64,000 nucleotides of DNA, taken from NCBI RefSeq assembly GCF_004770895.1, contig NZ_RQHS01000015.1, positions 1 through 64,000 of the forward strand, in the 5' to 3' direction. Every line of letters starts with the position of its first letter. The stretch's first letter is position 1. Shown piece after piece: positions 17,283 to 28,200 of this stretch. This DNA is from Leptospira dzoumogneensis (GTDB lineage: Bacteria; Spirochaetota; Leptospiria; Leptospirales; Leptospiraceae). The notes under the pieces were generated by a model, which did not search any database, had not been told where the DNA came from, and worked only from the letters and a program-made list of their open reading frames with translations. The position numbers and the translations under genes were made by a program.

Positions 17283-18056
17283 TTAAAAATTAGGAGGACG
17301 TTTTTCTAAGAATGCTCCCATTCCTTCCTTGGATTCTTTTCCGGAGAATAGATTGGAAAATTCTTTTTTCTCCAATTCTTGTCCCTTGGATAATTGCATA
17401 TCCAATCCATTTAGGATCACTGATTTTGCGGTGGAAACCGCAATAGGCCCTTTTTTCAAAATGGATTCCGCAGTCGCTTTCGCAGTGGAGATCAGATCTT
17501 CTCCGTCTTTAACAAGTTTGTTTAATATACCGATACGATATGCCTCTTCTGCACCGATCATATCTCCCGTGAAGATAAGTTCTGCAGCTCTTCCGTATCC
17601 GATGAGTCTCGCAAGCCTTTGGGTCCCGCCGAATCCGGGGATCAAACCTAAAGAAACTTCAGGGAGTCCTAATTTTGCTTTTTCAGAACCTATACGGATA
17701 TCGCATGCAAGTGCAAGTTCCAATCCGCCGCCCAATGCGAATCCGTTCACTGCAGCAATGGAAACGAGTCTGCTTTTTTGGATACGATCGAATGCGTGTT
17801 GTCCCAATGTGGCGAATTTTTCGGCCTCGCTTGCCCCCAAATCCTTCATTTTAGCGATATCCGCACCCGCAACAAACGCTTTTCCCTGTCCCGTGATGAT
17901 TAACACATGGATTAACGGATCTTTTTCTAAAGTATAGATCGCGCTTGTTAATTCGCTTAATAGTTCTTCGTTTAATGCGTTTAACGCGGAAGGACGGTTG
18001 ATCTCTAAAATCGCCAGTTTGCCTTCTTTTTGCAAATGGATCAGTGATTCGCTCAT
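17283..18056 (-). CDS. Enoyl-CoA hydratase/isomerase family protein
   Basis: 257 residues, the usual crotonase length. The first oxyanion-hole strand is AFVAGADIAKM and the second NGFALGGGLELALACDIR; GLPEVSLGLIPGFGGTQRL supplies a catalytic-type Glu. It should hydrate trans-2-enoyl-CoA in fatty-acid beta-oxidation or a related pathway in the cytoplasm. It sits 4 bp after the SpoIIE phosphatase gene and 6 bp before DUF192, in a minus-strand run of at least four genes. Confidence 0.92.
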   Translation of the reverse strand: MSESLIHLQKEGKLAILEINRPSALNALNEELLSELTSAIYTLEKDPLIHVLIITGQGKAFVAGADIAKMKDLGASEAEKFATLGQHAFDRIQKSRLVSIAAVNGFALGGGLELALACDIRIGSEKAKLGLPEVSLGLIPGFGGTQRLARLIGYGRAAELIFTGDMIGAEEAYRIGILNKLVKDGEDLISTAKATAESILKKGPIAVSTAKSVILNGLDMQLSKGQELEKKEFSNLFSGKESKEGMGAFLEKRPPNF

Positions 18057-18060
18057 GTAT

Positions 18061-19431
18061 TTACTCCATCTCGATGATCAGGAAAAGTGTGTCGTCTTCG
18101 AATTCAGCGTCCCCAAAGAATGCGGAGAGTTCGACTTGGACGGCTTCTTTAAACTGTTTTAAATCGGTAAAAGACTTATTTCTGTTCAGGATTTCAATTA
18201 GGCCTTCACTTCCAAGCTGTTTTCCTTGCGGATTTCGATTCTCTATCAATCCATCCGTATATAAAAACAACCTTTCTGCAGATTGGATCGGCAAAGATAC
18301 AAGTTCTGCGATCGGCCTTTTGATCCCGAATCCTAATATACTTCCAGTAGTTTCAATTTCTCTAAAGTCGTTCCCGTTTTGGGAATGCATCAGATAAGGA
18401 TGTCCCCCGTTCGCAAAATGGATCTCTTTGGAAATAAAATCGAAAAATATATAAACCGCAGAAGCGTGATGTGATTTGAACTGCCTAAGAAGTGTCTCAT
18501 CCAGATATTCCAATAGCCGGACCGGATGCAGCTTTAGACGATAAGGCATGGTCGCTACCATAATTTTAATAAATGAAGCGACTAACGCGGAGGCGATCCC
18601 ATGGCCCGCAATATCGGTTAAAAAAACCCCGGTATTCCCTTCCCTTAATTGTATAAAATCGTAAAAGTCCCCGCCGATCTCGTTAGGAGTGGATCTAAAT
18701 ACCTCGTATTTAAAACCTTTGATGCTTACATCTTCCGGAAATAATGTCTCCTGCACTTTTCTGGCAATCTGAAGTTCATGCTGCAAAAATCTATATTCCG
18801 AATCCAGCTCGGAAGATATACGGACTAACCTTCTTACGATCACAACAATCGTGGTCCCGATCAAACTTAAGATCAGATAAACCACATCCGGAACGAATAG
18901 AACTAAAGGAAATCCTGGAAGAGAGCTATTCTTGAGTTTGAAATAAATAAACCCAAGGTGCAATACTATGGAATAAGTAGCAGTTAAGAAGCAGCCTTTT
19001 ACCTTGAGGCGGAACATTTGGAATAGGACCAAAAATCCGACAAGTAAGAAGTAATTATTATAAAGTTGTAAACTATGAAGATCATCGAAACTGTAAAAGG
19101 ATTCGTTCAAGATCAACATTACCAAAAAGATAATGCTAAAGTTTGTACCGTGAATGATAGCAGGAAGATATTTTCTTTGGAAAGAAAGCACCAGGCTTAG
19201 AATATTTAAGCTCAAGATCAGCCCGAAATAGATGGTCCCGTGGGGGGAATTTTGTATCTCGGGAATTAGAGCTAAAAAATAAACTAAGAAGTGCAGAAAA
19301 AAAGCAAGACGAATGAATGACTGATCGATACGGACGAAGTCTTTCCATGCGCTTACTTCCCTGTAATTAAACTCGGTTTCCAGAAAGGACCAAGGGTTGA
19401 GTATTCCAGCTTTTTTATTGGATAGATTCAT
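18061..19431 (-). CDS. Second membrane-anchored SpoIIE-type PP2C phosphatase
   Basis: 456 residues. About six hydrophobic segments fill residues 40-205, followed by a signalling helix (YRFLQHELQIARKVQETLFPE) and a SpoIIE domain. Metal-binding Asp residues are in NEIGGDFYDF, GVFLTDIAGHGIASALVA, LFLYTDGLIENRN and EFEDDTLFLIIE. The build is like that of the phosphatase at 6746-8071 but the sequence is only distantly related. It probably acts on phosphoproteins of a partner-switching cascade. The start overlaps the upstream hypothetical gene by 17 bp. Confidence 0.87.
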   Translation of the reverse strand: MNLSNKKAGILNPWSFLETEFNYREVSAWKDFVRIDQSFIRLAFFLHFLVYFLALIPEIQNSPHGTIYFGLILSLNILSLVLSFQRKYLPAIIHGTNFSIIFLVMLILNESFYSFDDLHSLQLYNNYFLLVGFLVLFQMFRLKVKGCFLTATYSIVLHLGFIYFKLKNSSLPGFPLVLFVPDVVYLILSLIGTTIVVIVRRLVRISSELDSEYRFLQHELQIARKVQETLFPEDVSIKGFKYEVFRSTPNEIGGDFYDFIQLREGNTGVFLTDIAGHGIASALVASFIKIMVATMPYRLKLHPVRLLEYLDETLLRQFKSHHASAVYIFFDFISKEIHFANGGHPYLMHSQNGNDFREIETTGSILGFGIKRPIAELVSLPIQSAERLFLYTDGLIENRNPQGKQLGSEGLIEILNRNKSFTDLKQFKEAVQVELSAFFGDAEFEDDTLFLIIEME

Positions 19432-19846
19432 CTAATATAAATTCGTAAATTTCCGATCCGTTAAATCTGATCTTCATGTTGAAGCCTGATTTAAGATATC
19501 GATCTAATTTTTCCGCCAATTCCAAACCTTCTTTAGAATCCTTAATATTAGAATAATAGAAAGCGGATGATTTTGATTTATAGTTATACGGAAATCTTTC
19601 GTTAATCAGTAAAGTTACGCGAAATCCGCCGGGCCTTGTCTCTAAAACGATATGACTCACATCCTTACGATTCAAGATCCTCTCATCTATAGGAAGTTCC
19701 CAAGGATTGGTCACATCCGAAAAGATCGAGACTCCATAAAGAAACAAAGCGGCTATACATAACAAGAAAGAAGTCCGAGCAAAATTGCCGGGAAATCTGC
19801 AAGTGTTATAAAAAAAGACACCGGTCTTCATAAGAGACAGGCACAA
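19415..19846 (-). CDS. Hypothetical single-pass membrane protein
   Basis: 143 residues with one hydrophobic segment (TSFLLCIAALFLYGVSIF, about 25-42), followed by a soluble domain of about 95 residues that looks like a small alpha/beta unit (SHIVLETRPGGFRVTLLINE). I do not recognise a family. Either Met1 or Met6 (MKTGVFF) could be the start. It overlaps the phosphatase gene by 17 bp and could supply a sensor or partner for it. Confidence 0.6.
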   Translation of the reverse strand: MCLSLMKTGVFFYNTCRFPGNFARTSFLLCIAALFLYGVSIFSDVTNPWELPIDERILNRKDVSHIVLETRPGGFRVTLLINERFPYNYKSKSSAFYYSNIKDSKEGLELAEKLDRYLKSGFNMKIRFNGSEIYEFILDESIQ

Positions 19847-19862
19847 ATCTTACAAAGGGCCT

Positions 19863-20978
19863 ATGAAATGCAAATCAATATCCCACCCTTTCTCTTTCCG
19901 ATTTTTTGCGATGCAAAGAAAAATACTTTTCGTTCTAGCTCAAGTTTTGCACATTCAAAGCCGCATGTTTTTGTGTCGATTGTTTGTCTTATTCATTCTT
20001 ATTTTTGAAACCTTCTACTCTTGCAAAGAAGAAGCAGGAGATCCCAATCCTTATGCGGATGTTCTATCTTCAACTCCTCTTTCCAAGATAGAAAACTATG
20101 TCGGGTTGGAGTCTCGGGATTGGTCTTCTAGGATCTATAACTTGGACAAACAAGCCTTAGATTATGTAAATGAGTTAAATCGAGTGGATGGATTTACGGA
20201 ATCACCTTCTCCTATCAAAAATATAGACACATTCAAATCTATTCTGTTAGATTCATTGAGTTCTCAAACACTGCAGGTCCGGTCTCTTCTCGAAAATAAA
20301 CTATTTCGTATTTATGTCTGCGAGAATTTAGGAGGATCTGCAGTTACAGGGATCGTACGTAAGGAAGGCAAATCTATAGGAGGATTTGTGATCTTAGATG
20401 CGAATACCTTAAATCGGAATGCAAACGATTGGATCAGCTATAAGGAAAATTCTACATTCCAAAAAGGAAATTTAAGGATACGTATCCGGATAGAAGAAGA
20501 GAAACAAAACACTAAGGCAAATGCACTTCGTTATATTTTGCTACATGAATTCGGACATATTTTATCCGAAACGGAAAACATAGGTCCAAGTTTTTTCTCG
20601 GCTAAAAGATCTTATACGAATTTAGAATTTTATAAAGAAGTTTGGAAATCGGAGAAGGTCAGCTATTTGGATGATTCCCTCTTTACCGTAAGACCTCGGA
20701 TCCGATTTTATTCCGGATCACTTTCTCTGGAGGATAACTGGGAGAAAATTTATCCTGTCCTTTTGAATACACCATTCCCCACATTATATTCTGCGGCAAA
20801 TGCTGATGATTTTTTTGCGGATTCTTTTGTTTCCTATGTTCACGTAGTTTTAGAAAAGAAACCTTGGGAATTGGAAATATTAAAGAATGATAAACCGATC
20901 TTCAAAATGGGAAACGGTATCACGACAGATTCCCTGGAAGTTCAGAGAAAAATTTTAGAAAAAATTCTTTCTCAGTAA
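19863..20978 (+). CDS. Lipoprotein with HEFGH zinc-protease-like motif
   Basis: Up to 371 residues. A strong lipoprotein signal begins at the in-frame ATG 19965 (MFLCRLFVLFILIFETFYSC), so the true start may be 19965 rather than 19863. The mature domain contains YILLHEFGHILSE (about residues 222-234 of the long form), an HExxH zinc-binding motif, and a distal ANADDFFADSFVSY block that could supply a third ligand. It may be a surface or periplasmic metalloprotease; the target is unknown. It stands alone, divergent from the hypothetical gene. Confidence 0.65.
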   Translation: MKCKSISHPFSFRFFAMQRKILFVLAQVLHIQSRMFLCRLFVLFILIFETFYSCKEEAGDPNPYADVLSSTPLSKIENYVGLESRDWSSRIYNLDKQALDYVNELNRVDGFTESPSPIKNIDTFKSILLDSLSSQTLQVRSLLENKLFRIYVCENLGGSAVTGIVRKEGKSIGGFVILDANTLNRNANDWISYKENSTFQKGNLRIRIRIEEEKQNTKANALRYILLHEFGHILSETENIGPSFFSAKRSYTNLEFYKEVWKSEKVSYLDDSLFTVRPRIRFYSGSLSLEDNWEKIYPVLLNTPFPTLYSAANADDFFADSFVSYVHVVLEKKPWELEILKNDKPIFKMGNGITTDSLEVQRKILEKILSQ

Positions 20979-21239
20979 TTCTTTCACACGCAGAGGTGCA
21001 AAGACGCAGAGTTTTTGAGTTTGTAGGAGTTCCAACACGAGGTTAAAATGCATGTAGGAGTTCCTACATGAGGTCTTACTTGCCAATTTCAAGTGTAGGA
21101 ATTCCTGCGTGACAATTAAAGCATAAGTATATGTTTTCTCTCTGCGACTCCGTGTCTCTGCGTGAAAAGAACTTTGCGCCTCTTTGAATCTCCGTGCCTC
21201 TGCGTGAGAATATCTCTGAGACTCACTTTTCTCTACATC
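20979..21239. repeat. Repeat-rich intergenic region
   Basis: Two families meet here. The GC-rich family gives an outward arm at about 20987-21011 (cacacgcagaggtgcaaagac) and opposing arms near 21140-21210. Between them lie three copies of the 'tgtaggagttcctaca' palindrome: 21022-21037 (imperfect), 21051-21070 (catgtagga-gt-tcctacatg) and about 21094-21109 (imperfect). No gene is supported. The locus separates convergent genes and could end transcripts from both sides. Confidence 0.75.
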
Positions 21240-23309
21240 TCAAAGTTTAAACTTATCCACAGACTTCAAAAGTCCTTCCGATTGTTGGTGCATTTCACCT
21301 GAATAAGAAGTGAGATCATCCGCTCCGGAAGCAACTTCCTGGGTTCCCTCCGAGATACTTACTATCGTTTTAGTGATCTCGTCAGTAGCCCTCTTCTGTT
21401 CCTGGACCGCTTCCTCGATCTGTAAACTAAAACTCATTAAGAAATTCGCAGATTGATGAATGTCCTGTGTATTCTTCTCTTGGGTACGAACGGATTCCAG
21501 CACCTTCTTCGCAGATAATCCGAAGGAATCCACTGAGGTTCTCAATTTACGAAGTATATCACTCGCCTCTTTCACCTTAGTGTTCCCGTTATGGACCGCA
21601 TTATTCGTGGAATCCACAAGCTCTCCTATCTCCTGCACGGAAGAAGAAGTCTGAGACGCAAGCTTACTGATCTCTTCTGCAACTACAGCAAACCCTTTAC
21701 CTGCTTCTCCTGCTCTTGCAGCTTCGATTGCAGCATTCAATGCAAGAAGATTTGTTTTTTCAGAAATTTCAGTGATAATGGATAAGATCTCGTTAATACG
21801 ACTCGCACTTTCTCCAATCTCATCCATAGCCTGATTCGTTGCACCCATCGCATTCTCACCGGTAACTGCTCGTTCCTGGGATTCGGATGCGACTTGAGAT
21901 AATGTTTGCATCTCGTTGTTAATGGTGCCTATCTGCTCACGAAGAAGAACTACGTTCGTATCTATCTCCTTCATATTCTCTATCGCTTTTTCCATGGACC
22001 TACGAACATTCTCCGCGGATGCGGCAAGTTCTTCTACTGCTGCAGACGATTCCTCCGCTGCTGACGCTTGTGCTTGGGCTACATCCGAGAAGTTACGACT
22101 GGATTCCGCCATTTGATCAGAAGTGCTATTCAGTTTAGTTGAAGAAGTTTTGATATCCAAGATGATCTTGGAAAGATTCACCTTCATCATATCCATTGAC
22201 TTGAGTAGTTTTCCTATCTCATCTTCTCTTGCTATTTCTATATGAGAAGTCAAATCTCCATCCGCTATTTTCTCCGAGAAACCGATCGCTTCCAAGAGTC
22301 CTAAAGTAATGAGTCGATTGAAGATCAAATTCAGAATGATCAGTATCACTACCATGATCACAAGTGAAGACAAAATTGTCTGCAGGATCACCCCTCTCAT
22401 ATCGGACCAAAAGATAGAATCAGGGATGGATACTTCTACGGCCCAAGGTTTATCATAATTTCCTAATAAAAATGGAAAAAAATGATGTCCTTCTCCGCCT
22501 CCATGCAGAGAGAAAGGTTTTCCTTTAGCGATCCCTTCCGTGATCTGCTTCAACCATTCTTCGTCCGGGTTCTTTTTCCCGACCAAAGAAGGATCCTTCC
22601 CATTTGCGGCATACGTCCCATTTGGAGAAACAAGTGTAAGATAACCTTCTCCCCTAAACGGTTTGATCGGTCCCAATAGTTCCTGCAAGTTTTCCATAGC
22701 GAGGTCAATGCCCACTACTCCTGAAAAACTTCCTCCTCTAAATACCGGTTTCACTAAGGAAACCATAAGTACATCCTTTCCACCTACAGGATATGAAAAT
22801 GGATCCGCGACAAAATCATGAAGTGTCTTTTTAGGAACAGTATAGAATGCCCCGGACTCATCCAGATTTTCGTAATATATCACAGGCTCTACGGTAACTG
22901 CACCTTTAGATTTGTTTATATAAGGCACGAATCTTCCTGTGCCGTCATGATAAGGAGGTTTATTCTTAAATCTTGCATCCTGTCCGTCGAAACCGTTAGG
23001 TTCAAATACGACCCAGGTCCCGAAATAATATTGATTGGCCTCCACCAATTTCCAAAGAGCGGCTACCACTTCTTCTCTTGCAGGTTTAGAAGATTCTAAT
23101 ATAAATTGGGTTCCCCTAAGGGAACCCAATGCGGAATCCAAAAAGTCCTTTACCTCATAGGCAAATCTTTCTCCGGCCATTCTAGACCCGTCTTCCACCT
23201 GATACTTCAGGCTGAAATACGATCCGATAGAGTTGATTACGGTCAAAATAACCGAACCCGAAAGTAAAACTATCGATAGATAAAGTGAAATCCTGAAGCG
23301 AATACTCAT
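21240..23309 (-). CDS. Methyl-accepting chemotaxis protein with Cache sensor (copy 1)
   Basis: 689 residues. An N-terminal helix (about 8-30) and a second at about 305-330 bracket a periplasmic dCache-like sensor (about 35-295) marked by [19 protein letters not shown] and [18 protein letters not shown] follows, then a long methyl-accepting coiled coil with the hairpin [21 protein letters not shown]. No CheR-binding pentapeptide is at the C-terminus (SVDKFKL). From about residue 277 to the end the protein is identical to the receptor at 29638-31704, while the sensor domains differ. It probably feeds CheA/CheW for a small-molecule ligand. Confidence 0.93.
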   Translation of the reverse strand: MSIRFRISLYLSIVLLSGSVILTVINSIGSYFSLKYQVEDGSRMAGERFAYEVKDFLDSALGSLRGTQFILESSKPAREEVVAALWKLVEANQYYFGTWVVFEPNGFDGQDARFKNKPPYHDGTGRFVPYINKSKGAVTVEPVIYYENLDESGAFYTVPKKTLHDFVADPFSYPVGGKDVLMVSLVKPVFRGGSFSGVVGIDLAMENLQELLGPIKPFRGEGYLTLVSPNGTYAANGKDPSLVGKKNPDEEWLKQITEGIAKGKPFSLHGGGEGHHFFPFLLGNYDKPWAVEVSIPDSIFWSDMRGVILQTILSSLVIMVVILIILNLIFNRLITLGLLEAIGFSEKIADGDLTSHIEIAREDEIGKLLKSMDMMKVNLSKIILDIKTSSTKLNSTSDQMAESSRNFSDVAQAQASAAEESSAAVEELAASAENVRRSMEKAIENMKEIDTNVVLLREQIGTINNEMQTLSQVASESQERAVTGENAMGATNQAMDEIGESASRINEILSIITEISEKTNLLALNAAIEAARAGEAGKGFAVVAEEISKLASQTSSSVQEIGELVDSTNNAVHNGNTKVKEASDILRKLRTSVDSFGLSAKKVLESVRTQEKNTQDIHQSANFLMSFSLQIEEAVQEQKRATDEITKTIVSISEGTQEVASGADDLTSYSGEMHQQSEGLLKSVDKFKL
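21243..22481 (-). repeat. 1.24-kb near-identical direct repeat, copy A
   Basis: Corresponds base for base (constant offset 8398) to 29641-30879. Scattered silent differences are visible near both ends and between about 21980 and 22330, but a stretch of roughly 540 bp (about 21434-21977) looks identical. It encodes the second transmembrane segment, HAMP and the whole signalling domain of the receptor. Confidence 0.9.
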
Positions 23310-23329
23310 TTTACATATTCCTTATATAC

Positions 23330-24895
23330 TTAGAAGTTTTGGCTGAACCCTATACTGAACCAAACCAAATGAGAAGGAATTTTCTGCAGAAGATAAGACT
23401 CTCTTACTGATTGCCTCAATTGGTCCGGTATAGAAGTGGAGGAATTGATAAAATCCAATACCAACTGATTGGCAGGACCGTTCACCTTTCCAGGATCCAC
23501 GATCTTACCGTCCTTGGAAGTGGTATTTACATAACCACCAGTCGCTCCGTAATAATTATCTGTATCATACATATATAAATTAGGTCTATATACGTCCGCC
23601 GCCTTCACGAAAAACTTTCCGAAAAAGAAAGTGATCGTAGAAGTTATATCCTGGATCCCGTATCTATTATCCACGATATTATTACTCATCGCATAACCTA
23701 TATTCACCTGAGGAAGTATCCTGAAAAAATTCCCTTCAAAGAACTCATGCCCCATCGTTAAAGACAGATAATTTTTACCCGCCATCAAGCCTGCATTTTC
23801 CTGAGAGAATTGAGTATAAAATGAAATTGTAGGATTCGCCCATTGCAAGAAAGGCAATTTCCAAAAGAAAAAATATTCCTGCCAAGCTAAACGGGTGATC
23901 TGGGTAGAAGGATTATTCGCTCCGGAAACTCCCTGCGCAGCCGCAGAATTAAATCCTCCTAATGCAGGAGAAGTATAAGCCGCACTCTTTTGGAAAGTGT
24001 TATAGAACCAGATACCTGCCGTAAAAGTTCCCCAGCTTGTTTTTTCAAAATTATAATAGAATGCGTAGAATAAACCATCCGATCGTTTCATACCATTCTG
24101 TTCTTTTTTGAAACCTGGAACATCCCCGCCGCAAGTGGAACCGGTCGTAGGATTTCCCGCCATAAAGTTTGCCTGAGTATCATACGGACAAGCAGAGTTT
24201 AACGCGTCTGGAGAAGGAGCTGAGAACGGGCTTAAAGAACCTGAGGATCCTTGTCCCGCATAACCTGGTCCGGCTCCTCCCGGATACATTTGAAATCTTC
24301 CGTCATTATCTCTATCATTACGTTCCGTTAATTGAAAGTTTCCCCAAAACTGTACCTGGAAACCTTTTAACGGAGTATTAAAAGTTACGGTAGGCTGGTA
24401 AGAAGGAACGAATGTCATAGCTCTATAACTTTCGTTATTTCTGCGGTTAGCGATCTCTCCGGAGAAACTCAATCCCCGCCAGATAAAGTCCGTGACCACC
24501 TCATGTATCACTTCTATAGAAGTATCTCCTCCGTTGCCGTTACTGGATCCTGCGCTTGGACCGTACATATTCGGAGGACCGGTCTCGACATGCCCCTGGG
24601 GAACATCTGAAACTTTTTGCGGGGTCGTTTTTTTATCTAAGGTAGAAGTACCGGTATTCTGTTTTCCTTTTTCATAACTTACCTGAGCTACATTGTCCTT
24701 ATCCACATAACGAACATAGTCATCATTCTCGGCAACCAATACCTTTTCATCATCTTCTAAGATGATCTTACCTCGGACTACCTGTCCGTTCTTTAAACGA
24801 ACGAAATCGGCTGAGAATATTTCTCCGAAACCGAAAAGAAAAAACAGTCCTGCCGCGAAAGTAAGCGGACGCTTCGGCCAAACTCCAAGGAACAT
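23330..24895 (-). CDS. Putative outer-membrane beta-barrel protein
   Basis: 521 residues from the ATG at 24895, preferred over a GTG 33 bases upstream because GGAG lies 8 nt before it and the signal peptide (PLTFAAGLFFLFGFGEIFSA) then has normal length. A short SH3-like N-terminal unit follows (VRLKNGQVVRGKIILEDDE), then a Gly/Ser-rich linker and a long aromatic-rich region with alternating strands. The C-terminal residue is Phe (SIGFSQNF), the classical outer-membrane-protein end. It is probably a porin-like barrel. It lies 20 bp upstream of receptor copy 1, so the pair may be co-expressed. Confidence 0.72.
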   Translation of the reverse strand: MFLGVWPKRPLTFAAGLFFLFGFGEIFSADFVRLKNGQVVRGKIILEDDEKVLVAENDDYVRYVDKDNVAQVSYEKGKQNTGTSTLDKKTTPQKVSDVPQGHVETGPPNMYGPSAGSSNGNGGDTSIEVIHEVVTDFIWRGLSFSGEIANRRNNESYRAMTFVPSYQPTVTFNTPLKGFQVQFWGNFQLTERNDRDNDGRFQMYPGGAGPGYAGQGSSGSLSPFSAPSPDALNSACPYDTQANFMAGNPTTGSTCGGDVPGFKKEQNGMKRSDGLFYAFYYNFEKTSWGTFTAGIWFYNTFQKSAAYTSPALGGFNSAAAQGVSGANNPSTQITRLAWQEYFFFWKLPFLQWANPTISFYTQFSQENAGLMAGKNYLSLTMGHEFFEGNFFRILPQVNIGYAMSNNIVDNRYGIQDITSTITFFFGKFFVKAADVYRPNLYMYDTDNYYGATGGYVNTTSKDGKIVDPGKVNGPANQLVLDFINSSTSIPDQLRQSVRESYLLQKIPSHLVWFSIGFSQNF

Positions 24896-25235
24896 AATTT
24901 TGTCTCCAATATAAACTAGGGCGGGCACCCTATTCCCTCTCGATCTTTCCCAAGTACATAGAGCGGTCTTCTACGGGGCGAGAATCCTCAAGGAGACGAA
25001 AAGAAATGTTGATTTATATTAACTCGTCACTCAAAAAATTTTATTATGCGAAATATTGATAATTTATTTCTGAACGTTTGAAATGTTTCGAATAGTTCAC
25101 ATTTTCAACCTGGCCGGGATCAGGAAAATTTTGCCTTATTCTTTCCACACAATCACAACAAAGCCCGAATGAAAAACCAAAGCGCCCAGTATTTTTGTTT
25201 TCAAAGAGAGGTTTTCACTTTCTATTAAATAGAGA
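24896..25235. other. Divergent intergenic region, nothing recognised
   Basis: About 340 bp between the divergent outer-membrane protein and multi-PAS kinase genes. It is AT-rich in its middle part (about 25015-25095). It should contain promoters for both directions, but I could not assign -35/-10 elements with confidence. No dispersed repeat copy or small gene was found. Confidence 0.4.
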
Positions 25236-28200
25236 GTGGATCCCGAAAATACGAAACAAATGGACAAGGATCTCCAGAGGGAATTAGATGCGGCGAATCA
25301 AAGGATCTCCGAATTAGAGAAAAAAGTAGAAAAACTCTCTCGCTCGGAATCAGACAATCGTCTTTTGAGATCCTTGATCGATTACTCTCCTTCCGCAATC
25401 ACGATCGTAAATTCGGAGACCGGGATCTTCGAGGTAGTTAATTCAACGGCTGAAATCCTTTTCGGATACACTAGAGAAGAATTCTTAAAATTAGGTCCCG
25501 CCGATATTTCTCCTCAATTCCAACCGGATGGAAAAACTTCCAAAGAATCCGCTTACGAAAAAATATCCCTCGCATTACAGGGACAAACTCCGGTATTTAG
25601 ATGGGATCATTGCAATAAAAACAAAGAGATCATTCCTTGCGAAATACATTTAGTAAAGATCCCTGGTTCCAATAATCTAGTCCGCGGAAACATAATAGAT
25701 CTCAGAAAAGAACTCGCAGCGGAAATTTTACTCAAGACCAGAGAAGAACAATTAGATCTCGTTATAAAAAGTGCAGACCTTGGATTTTGGGATTGGAATA
25801 TTCCGAACGGGGTCGTAATACCCAATGAAAGATGTGCGGAGATCCTCGGATACACTTTGGAGGAGTTCCTACCCACCTCCGAATTTTGGAGATCCAGGAT
25901 ACATCCGGACGATCTGCCTCTCATAACGCAGGGATTGCAGGATCATATAGAAGGAAGATCCGAACTATTAGAGAGTGATTTCAGAATGTTATGCAAGGAC
26001 GGATCTTGGAAATGGATCCGTTCTAGAGGAAAAGTTTGGGAGAGAGATAAGAACGGAGCCCCAGTTCGAGCCCTAGGCATCCATATAGATATTACGGAAA
26101 AAAGAGAAACGGAAAAGATCTTAGAAGAAAAGGAAAGCACCTTGGATCTCGCAGTACAAGGCGCTAATCTTGGTATATGGGATTATAATATTATAACAAA
26201 CGAACATCATGTGGACGATAATTGGCTGAAGATGTTGGGTTATAATCCCGGAGAAATCGTACCCACATACGAATTTTGGAATGAGAGCCTTCATCCGGAA
26301 GACAGGGACAAAACAAACTCGGCCTGGCAAAGTTATGTTAAAGGAGAATTACCTTCTTATTCTGCGGCATTTCGTTTAAAATGTAAGGACAGTTCTTATA
26401 AATGGATCTTAACCAGAGGTAAAATAGCGGAGAATGATCCGGAAGGAAATCCGGTCAGAATGATCGGAATCCATATAGATATATCGGAACAAAAGCAGAC
26501 AGAGGAAGAATTAAGAGAAACAAAACTTTTCTTAGACAGGGCCCAAAAAACGGCAAAGATAGGAAGCTGGGAATACGACATACCTTCCGGAAAGATGACG
26601 GCTTCCGAAGGTCTTTATCAAATATTAGAAACGAATGATAGAATGCTTGTACCTACATTCGACTATATGCATTCGAATGATAGAGAAAGAGTAGAAGAAC
26701 ATTTTAAAAGATCCGTAATAGAAGGGGTATCTTCAGAGATAGAATATAGATCCATCACACCTTCCGGAAAGGAGAAGATCCTTTTAAACAGGACCGACTT
26801 TCTAAAAGACTCCGAAGGAAAGGTGCTTAAACTTTTAGGAACGATCCAAGACATTAGCGACGAGATCAAAAGAAAAAAAGAAGAAGAATACAAAACGAAC
26901 ATAGAAAGACTCACTTCTTCCATTTCCACCGAGTTGATCAATCAACCTATATTAGAAATTGAAGAGGCAATCTCCAATGCGATCTTAAAGATCACCCAAA
27001 CATTCAAAATGTCCAGGGGTAATTTAGTATTGTACGATACTGAAAAATTGACCAGGACTTTGGTATACGAGTTCATTGTTCCCGAAGCGAAAAACCAAGA
27101 GGCAAGCTGGCCTGCGGAAAGCCCGGTAGATCCGAATAATTTTCTCACAAAGAAGATCCTGGAAGGGGAAATAGTCACACTTCAACTGGAAGATTTTCCG
27201 GAATCGGATGCACGAAATAAAATGCAGTCTCTGCAAATTCAATTCTTGATCGCAGTTCCTCTTACCTTAGAAGGAAAAGTTGTCGGCGGTTTAGGAATGA
27301 CTTCCGAAGTCCCTCTGAGGCAATTGGGAATGAAGTTCGGGGAATTCGAACTCGCGAACTTAAAAGCGATCGGAGAGACACTTACTAACGCAATAGAAAG
27401 AAAAAGAAAACATAGCGACCTGATCGCGGAAAGGGATCTTCTATCTGAGATCATGAAAACTTCAGTGGCAGCGATCACCGTATTAAATCCTCAGGGAGAA
27501 ATTTTATACGCGAATCCTTCCGCAGAAAATGTTCTCGGACTAAGTTTGGATGAGATCCAAGAAAGAAAATACAATGCACCCGAGTGGAAAGCTACCTCTA
27601 TAGACGGAGGAGAATGGACGGCAAACGATCAGCCGTTCATGAGGGTACTTACCTCCGGGCAGCCCGTATACGATGTCAGGCATGCAATAGAGGACGAATT
27701 AGGAAAAAAGAAATTTTTATCCATTAACGGAGCACCAATCAAGGATACTTCCGGAAAAATAAAAAATCTAGTCTTCCTAGTAACGGATATTACCGAATCA
27801 CTTTCAGCCGAAAAGGCATTAAAGTTAAGCGAAGAAAGACTCAGACTTGCGTTAAACGCTTCCAAGATGGGAACTTGGAGCTGGAATTTAACGGATAGAA
27901 CAGCTCATTGGTCCTTGGATACTGCTTCCATTTTCGGAAAAAATATAGAGGAGTTTGACACCAACACTTCCGTTTTCATGGATCTAGTACATCCGGACGA
28001 TCAAAACCTGATCCGAAAATACGTAAGAGCGAGTCTATTAGGAAAAGATAATTCCCTCAATATAGAATATAGGATCTTTCATCCTGACGGGACTATCCAT
28101 TGGCTGGAAGTCAAAGGCCAGGTATATCGGACACCGAAAAGAGTTGCCGCAAGAATGGCCGGGATAGTCGCAGATATCACCGACAGGAAAAAATCGGAGG

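Noticed and set aside
21460..22116. Plus-strand frames duplicated at 29858-30514
   Set aside because: Their exact recurrence is due to the duplicated receptor sequence on the other strand; they are antisense shadows.
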